The translations under genes were made by a program, and so were the position numbers. From Hemerocallis citrina (taxonomy: Eukaryota; Streptophyta; Magnoliopsida; Asparagales; Asphodelaceae): a DNA stretch of 64,000 nt. Location: the NCBI GenBank assembly GCA_017893485.1, contig CM030366.1:186417947-186481946 (forward strand), written 5' to 3'. Of this stretch, positions 57,979-64,000 are shown in pieces. The stretch's first letter is position 1. Every line of letters starts with the position of its first letter. The notes under the pieces are model-generated. The model saw nothing but the letters and a program-made list of their open reading frames with translations, was not told the origin of the DNA and made no database searches.

Positions 57979-59515
57979 GGGACATTTGGTACGCGGATTG
58001 GAGAATTCCTTGGAATTGGTAGATTTCTGGGACTGTGAAGGTAGGAATCATGATTCTCAAAAATATTGCATTACTGCATTTGGTACATGATATTGCATTT
58101 CAAGAAATATTTTATTACTCCATTTGATAAAGACCAATTCATTTTCATCAATCCTTCGCTATTGTAGATATTACCAAAAATACCTTTTTGGCTTTATTTT
58201 AAAAAAAAACAATATAACTATCATCTACTTTAGTAATCGATGCATATGTGTGACACATGCAAAACTAATGTTGATGTATATTTTATAAAACCTGAGTACA
58301 GTAACAAATAAATGACTCAAAAAGTTATATTATGATTTTAATATATTTCAACCAGGTAGTTAAAAAATATAACTAAAAGAAAAGAAAAAAATGAATTACA
58401 CGTAGTACAAACACATGATCTTAGACATATATGGATTATAATTATCAAAGAAATATATTATTTATGACTTAATAGACATAACGTTTCCCCTTCAATTTTT
58501 TAATGAATAATGGTGAGTATTATTGTTAAAATTGATACATAATACTGAAACATATATCATACTTATTTAATTTTGTTTAGTCTCTAATTGGACGTTCCTC
58601 TTTATATATAAACTAGATTTGCCCATGGGCTTGTGCCTACGGCACGTTTTTGGTACGATACACCACACGAAAAGCCCTGTAAAAAGTAAAACAACAATTA
58701 TGTAGCTCAAGTTTGAATAGTATGACAATAATTAGTTGTAAATAAAAGACCATGTTTCCATTAGTATATGTTGAAAAATAATTATAAATGGGGGTGTAAA
58801 ATCCAACTTTTTAGAACTTTGATGGTGGAAAATGATGAAATTTAACTGTTAACGAGATATTTGCTATTTTCAATGTAACATGAGCAATAAGTTAAAGCAA
58901 AAAAATTCTGAAAATTTACAAACATGAAATCTGAAAATATAAATTTCTAAGCAAATAAAGAAAAAATGAGAGAGAGATCGAGAAAGAGATAAATATGAAA
59001 AAGTGAAGAGAAAAGAGAAAGATAGTAATAAAGTAATGAGTTTTTTTTTTTTTTTGGGGGGGGGGGGGAGGAATTTTTTTTTTGGGGGGGGGGGAACTTT
59101 TGGAGAAAAAATATGTTTTGGGAAAGTGAATCTGAACCGTTGATTTTGTTGCAATTGAAGGTGAACCACTTAATAGCTTTGTCTTGTGTTTTATTATATA
59201 GATATGCACAAATTTCACCATGATAAGACAGAGTAATAAATTTGTTGGAGAAAATATAGAGCGACAATATGATAAGGCAGAAACATTATAAAAATCTGGA
59301 GGTTGATTTAGTAATATGATAATTTATTTTTTATGTGAATGAATCCACAAATTCCACCATTTTAAAGAGGAATGAATATTCTTTCCAACAAAAAATTTTG
59401 ATTACTATAGAAATTTAAAAATACTTCCAAAACTATACTCATATCTTATCAAATTAGGTAATCCACAGTGTAATAATAGATTTCCTTGTATATTACGGAT
59501 TACCAAACGACTCCC
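57979..59515. mobile_element. Possible DNA element with GGGA..TTTGGTA ends, split by a Helitron
   Basis: The left part starts GGGACATTTGGTACGCGGAT and the right part, reversed, GGGAGTCGTTTGGTAATCCG, an imperfect inverted pair of the kind seen in PIF/Harbinger-like MITEs. CTCA occurs outside both ends. The Helitron at 58613-59202 interrupts it. Non-coding; class tentative. Confidence 0.45.
58613..59202 (-). mobile_element. Non-autonomous Helitron, copy 2
   Basis: On the minus strand it starts TCTATATAATAAAACACAAG (59202) and ends GGGCAAATCTAG (58613), between A and T. Near the end is a strong hairpin, GTGCCGTAGGCAC, followed by GCCCATGGGC. It is an inverted, diverged copy of 2861-3385. Two G-runs (59057-59069 and 59086-59095) occur inside. 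No coding sequence. Confidence 0.85.
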
Positions 59516-60482
59516 TCAGTTTAATGTGATGTTCGCAATATTGCTTCTTGTATTATTGGCAATTGAAGTCATTATTTTTTGAAGAAAAAAATTGGAGTTA
59601 TTATTGTTTTGGTGATTGTTCAAGATGCACTACAAATGATCGTGGTTGGTTTGCTTAGTCTGAAAAACGGTTATAGTCCTCTCAGTTAGCTGCCACTGGG
59701 GTCAGCCACTGGATATTTGCTTCTATGCTGAAGGAAAGAAAGATATGTAAAAGCTAGTTGCCTCTCAGGCATTTTACGAAAGTGTAAAAGCTAATTGCTT
59801 CTTTTTTTATAGAAAAAACTAATTGCTTCTCAAATATGATGTATTTGAGTTGTGAGGTAACTACAGTAATCAGTTTTGCGACCTTGCAGGCATTTGATAG
59901 TATGGAAAGAAGAGTGTGTTGTAATATATATTTTTCGTATTGTGACTCGAACAAATTGCTAAGCAGATTGGTACTAACAAGTTTCTGAACACATAGCAGT
60001 CAATATAGTGACCCCCAGAGTTTCTCTCTCTAGAAAATCTAGAGAGAGAAGCTCTCCACAAACCCCAAAAAGCAAAGTGAGAAAGAAAACGAAGCTCTAG
60101 CGGGGAGGGGGAGGACTCCCTCGTCCACAGCCTTCCCCCCCCCCCCCCCCCCCCCCTTTCACCCACCAGACCGATAGCGCTGGAGGGCGGTGTGGTTGTC
60201 GATTTGGCCGGTGTTGTTGTCGGCTGGGTCTTTTAGGCGCAGTGTGGATTGGACGGCGCGGCGGGGATGTTCGGCTTCAAGAGGGCAAGGTCGACAACGG
60301 GAACAGTGCCACCCGTATAGGAGAAGACTACGGTCATTGGGTTCTTTCGGCGTTTGAGCCCTTGTCGACAGCTTTGACGGTTGCCGGTGAGGATTCGGGA
60401 TTGTTTTTGGCGATGGAGAGGTGTTGGAGGAGAGGGAGGGGCGAGGGTTTGAGGGTGAGGATGAGATAGTGGCTAATGGGAT
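59516..60482. other. Non-coding stretch turning GC-rich
   Basis: The first part is AT-rich with nothing recognised. From about 60000 it is GC-rich and contains a perfect 13-bp inverted repeat TTCTCTCTCTAGA / TCTAGAGAGAGAA (60022-60050), a run of about twenty C (60137-60158), and a short plus-strand frame (60242-60469) of no known family. This resembles the 5' leader of a LINE, an inference only. Confidence 0.4.
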
Positions 60483-61225
60483 TGTCGGAGAAATCTACTC
60501 CTAGCTCGTAGTGTTAATAGCGGAAACACACCACAAGCAATAGAAACTCCCAAGACTTAGATGAACCAAGAACAAGCCACCACAATATATGGATCTCACA
60601 AGAACACAACCAATATGCAAAGATAACCAATACTTCTTATTCCCAAAGAAATACAAAGATTACAAAAGAGATTATAATTCTCAATCTCTCTCTCTCACCT
60701 TTGAAACACTCGGCACAATCTCTCTTGAAGTTAGACAATGATAATGGCTCACCTCTTCATTCACATATTTGATCTACTCAGATTAGATTAGATCCAAAAA
60801 GATAACTAAACCCTAGAGTTTACGGCTATATATATAGCCCCCAAGTAAACCCTAAAAGATAAACACAAATATAGCAATTGGGCCTTTAAACTCGTAAGCC
60901 CAAAAATAATCAGCCGACGTTGTCGGTCAACCGCACCCCAAGTGTCGGTCGACTGCAACGTGTAGAACCAACCTAGAGAGCTAACCGGTCGACTGCACCC
61001 CCTAGGTCGGTCGACCGTCCTCTCCTCTGTTGGACCTGTACACTCGAAGAACTCTCAGCAGCCAGGGTCGATCGACTGCACACCCAGGTCGGTCGACTGC
61101 AACCCTCCAGACTGCATTCTTCTACTTCGCTACTTGTCTTCTCTTGCTTCTTTGTCTCCTCCTCTTCTTCTCCAACTTCAAGTACCCCGTGCCTACGTGT
61201 ATTTGAGGCCACAATTCCTAACAAT
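60483..61225 (-). repeat. Copia-type LTR
   Basis: On the plus strand the segment begins TGTCGGAGAAATC and ends ATTCCTAACA. Directly to its right ATCTCCCACTTGG is the complement of a polypurine tract, as in the copia element at 5540-11528. It is therefore probably the 3' LTR of a minus-strand copia element. The body contains several GGTCGACTGCA blocks (60915-61105). The partner LTR is not in the window. Confidence 0.65.
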
Positions 61226-61935
61226 CTCCCACTTGGACCAAATACACCACGCTTCAAAGGTATTGCAATCTTTCCTCTCATTATCTCTACCATCTCCCAC
61301 TTTCATTGAAGACCCATGTACTCTCCACTCTCATAAAGAGCACCTCCGCCACTCCACCATGTAGAGTGCACCAACCACCCCTCATCACCTCATGAAGGAT
61401 GTGCTCCACCAATCGCATACAGCACGAATACCAGAGAAACAACCTCCTGTGTCGGATTCCGTGTTATGAGACTCCCCAACTCGCAAAATCTCCATCAACA
61501 CCGGACTTGGTTCAAAGTCTCTCAATGCACCCTATGCACTAGAAACCTCTGTGGACGACACCTCCACAAACTCCGCAGACTGTTCAACCCCTACAGTCCG
61601 AATTCGGTTACCCTCATTGACATCACCCCGCATATCGATATCAGTGTTCTTTATCACACAAGAGCGACTTGAAGCTTCAATTGCCAATTCGCAAAGTACC
61701 TTCACCGCAGCAACATCTTGCCCACTAGGATCACTTCCATGGCCAGCAGCTCCCCCTAAATTAGTAACCTCCCCTCCAAAACTGAAAGAACTCGGTTGTA
61801 CCCTACACAACCTACTACTCGATTCCGGCTGAGAGTCAACTACAGGAGAAATGCCCCTCACGTCTCTAAGCAAATACATCGTTTCCTCACGATTTCTTTT
61901 TACAATCACCGTTGAACCTGCAGCTATGCACCACT
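61226..61935 (-). pseudogene. Copia internal fragment with pre-integrase-like sequence
   Basis: On the minus strand 61532-61948 is open and starts with KWCIAAGSTVIVKRNREETM, then YLLRDVRG, resembling the beginning of a copia GAG-pre-integrase domain (a GS-hydrophobic-hydrophobic-K pattern then YLL). The rest is not recognised. Together with the LTR to the left it suggests a heavily deleted copia element, cut on the right by the gypsy-type LTR. Confidence 0.4.
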
Positions 61936-64000
61936 TGTAGCGCCCCAAATTTCTAATATGATATCTTAGAAAATACGTGGCACAATTCCCAGCATCAACT
62001 TCAATGTAATATTAAACACAACTTAACACCAATAAAATTTTTCAACTTTCACTACAATAATCATTTACATAGCACAGCGAAATACAATACACCTTAAATC
62101 ACAAATTCTCTTTTCTTTACAACACTTACTTTACAAATTACATAAGTCACTACATCAATTGAACATCAAGCATCCAAATCCGAGCCTTAAGAAATCACCT
62201 GTAAGATATGCGGTTAGAGATAACCCTAACCCCCAAAACTAAAAGGGTCAGCCATAAAGGTGTGAGTGACATAACACAAACAAGCAACATAAATAAAGGA
62301 ATATGAAACGTGGAATCATAAACAACACGTACTAGAGACTAGAATAAAAGAAATACGAAATAACATGGAAACATGAAACATCAAGTGTAGCTAGACTAAG
62401 TGTCAAGTGTAGAAAACAGGAAAACACATGCGTGAAACCAAGTCAAGAAAATACAATTCTATATGCTGACTCTCTAATGCGTACTTGTCGGAGTCTATGC
62501 ATCCCACTCTACATAGGTCCAGTGCAAGTCCTTAACGTCTCCACATTATAGGGTTCAATCCCCGCTATGTAACTAATCCTAACAGGATGACTACTACGAG
62601 ATAAAGATAAACTGTGAGTATTAGCCCATGCCACGATAATTCCGGAGGTCACTCTCTATCCACAGATAATTTTGGAGACTATTTCACTCACACCTGGGAA
62701 TCTTCGAGAATACCCCACACCGCAAGCAAAGGCACCTCATCACACGAATACCACATGCGCGTCGCCTCGACCCCGATAATTCCGGAGATCAATCTCACAC
62801 CACAGGTAATTCCGGAGATTATTTCACTCACACCTGGATACTTCCGGGGATTATCTCACACCGCAAGCCATACTGAGGTCCATAACCCATGTTCTCGTTC
62901 ATCATATCACCACTAGTGTCTGTCCTTATCATTTAGGTTATTTAATTACTTAACGAATCTCCTAGAGTTGGTGCACCCTATCGGACTTAATAACTCAATA
63001 ACTGATCAACTAAAATGCCTCAACAGGCCCAAACATAAATAACTCAACTGCCGGTATACTAGGGTCACACACACCCTCTAGAGACTCATACTCAAATATC
63101 CAAACCAACTTTCCAACATGAATTGCACAACTTAACATCTTGAAAACATATGTTTAATAGAAGATAAGGTATAAAATAATAAGTTATAGATTAAAGCATT
63201 TGGAGAATAAATCATTTAAAAGAACATTCAAAAATATAAAGGTACATCAGTATCAGTCGACTAATAACAAGCGTAAGTCGACTGTCCAGAAACAGAATTC
63301 TATGGTTTTTAGAAAATAATCTAAGTCTTATAAGTCGACTTGTAAAGGTCATAGGTCGACTGTCCAGAGAGAAAATCCAATAATCTTTAAGAAAATATTT
63401 TAAGTATAGAAGTCGACTGAGAAGGGTCATAGGTTGACTGTCCAGAAAGAAAAATTTACAATAACTTTGAAAAATAATTCTAATTGTACTAGTCGACTGT
63501 AAAAGGTATAGGTCGACCGTCCAAAAAGAATTTTCAAGAAAACTAAAGAACATAGCAGCCGGGTCGTAACAGTCGACTAAAAATTCATACCAGTGGACTG
63601 TCGACCTACAGACTGTATACTTTTGGTTGTGCACAATTCAACCGATACGTAGTTTTACTTTATGAAAAAGATTTCTTCAAAAAGCATATTTCTTATATGT
63701 TCAAATATAACTGGTAGGACATATAATAGTACACAAAACTAAATCAAACTACTTGAATATATAAAAATAGAGATTTTGTTGATTTCCTTCAATCAAACAT
63801 GAAATTGTGCATATCATCAAAATAGAGTTTTCTAAAAATCAATTAGTCATTGAAATTTCTTCGTATTCAGATTCAAAACATATAAATATCAAATTCTCAA
63901 AAGAATCCCCAATTTGGGTATATTCCTCAACTCGACTAAATTCTCAAATTTTGATTCTCAAGATATGATCACTTGATTCATAACTTTCCATTCAAATTTC
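61936..64000. repeat. Gypsy-type LTR, runs off the window
   Basis: It begins TGTAGCGCCCCAAATTTC, similar to the TGTAACGCCCCGAAT start of the solo LTR at 31637, and shares an internal block with it (62465-62600: TCTATGCATCCCA, TAGGGTTCAATCC). The end is outside the window, so solo or full-length state is unknown. Imperfect tandem blocks containing TAATTCCGGAG (62630-62850) and GTCGACTGTCCAGA (63240-63620) lie inside. Confidence 0.7.
63240..63620. repeat. Tandem units with GTCGACTGTCCAGA
   Basis: About five units of 65-80 bp, each with AGTCGACT and then GGTCGACTGTCCAGAAAGA, are repeated imperfectly. They lie within the gypsy-type LTR. A GTCGACTGCA motif is also repeated in the copia LTR at 60915-61105. 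Confidence 0.8.

Noticed and set aside
60242..60469. 75-codon GC-rich plus-strand frame
   Set aside because: No family resemblance; it lies in a GC-rich leader-like region where chance open frames are common.

Overview
This 64 kb window is nuclear DNA of a flowering plant. It is AT-rich, has introns, and consists mostly of plant-type transposable elements around a few host genes. The C-terminal part of the pentatricopeptide-repeat (PPR) protein resembles the grass Rf1 (restorer-of-fertility) group, which hints at a monocot; this is an inference and the species is not identified.

Host genes: (1) an intact, intronless P-class, Rf1-like PPR gene on the minus strand (18048-20273); (2) a two-exon SEIPIN-family gene on the plus strand (43763-44893 joined to 48292-48741); (3) a broken 3' fragment of a cytochrome P450 gene (2404-2734). 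Everything else that can be recognised is mobile DNA or its debris.

Layout. 0-5 kb: degenerate Ty1/copia pol with its 3' LTR, P450 fragment, non-autonomous Helitron, hAT MITE. 5-13 kb: a 1.9 kb poly(A)-ended retroposon (11-bp target duplication) split by a 6 kb Ty1/copia element (5-bp duplication, tRNA-Met primer site). 13-18 kb: RTE-like and copia reverse transcriptase relics. 18-22 kb: the PPR gene, then a PIF/Harbinger element with a truncated transposase. 21.8-43.7 kb: a run of Mutator-like elements (MULEs). The largest (26206-36963, perfect 9-bp duplication, about 535-bp terminal inverted repeats) carries a decayed plant-mobile-domain (PMD/MAIL-like) gene and no recognisable transposase. 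It also holds a hAT MITE and a TRIM-like retroelement, itself split by a 3.6 kb solo LTR. A second MULE (37746-42717) holds a hAT element that in turn holds a 2.9 kb solo LTR. A third MULE ends about 60 bp before the SEIPIN start codon. 49-51 kb: two more small MULEs with perfect 9-bp duplications and a hAT MITE with a perfect 8-bp duplication. 51.4-57 kb: a 5'-truncated L1 LINE with a 16-bp duplication. 57-64 kb: a Tourist-type MITE, a second Helitron copy in opposite orientation, a copia LTR fragment and the start of a large gypsy-type LTR that runs off the window.

The most unusual signal is an architecture shared by several MULEs. Each end carries about three imperfect 28-30-bp direct repeats (core like GACCCACTTTTTGAAAA), followed inward by arrays of short palindromes. 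The palindrome sequence differs between subfamilies (GCCGTTATT/AATAACGGC, GTCGCTATT/AATAGCGAC, CTCGCTTT/AAAGCGAG) although the layout is the same. One member carries the PMD gene, so these may be parts of one poorly described group of elements.
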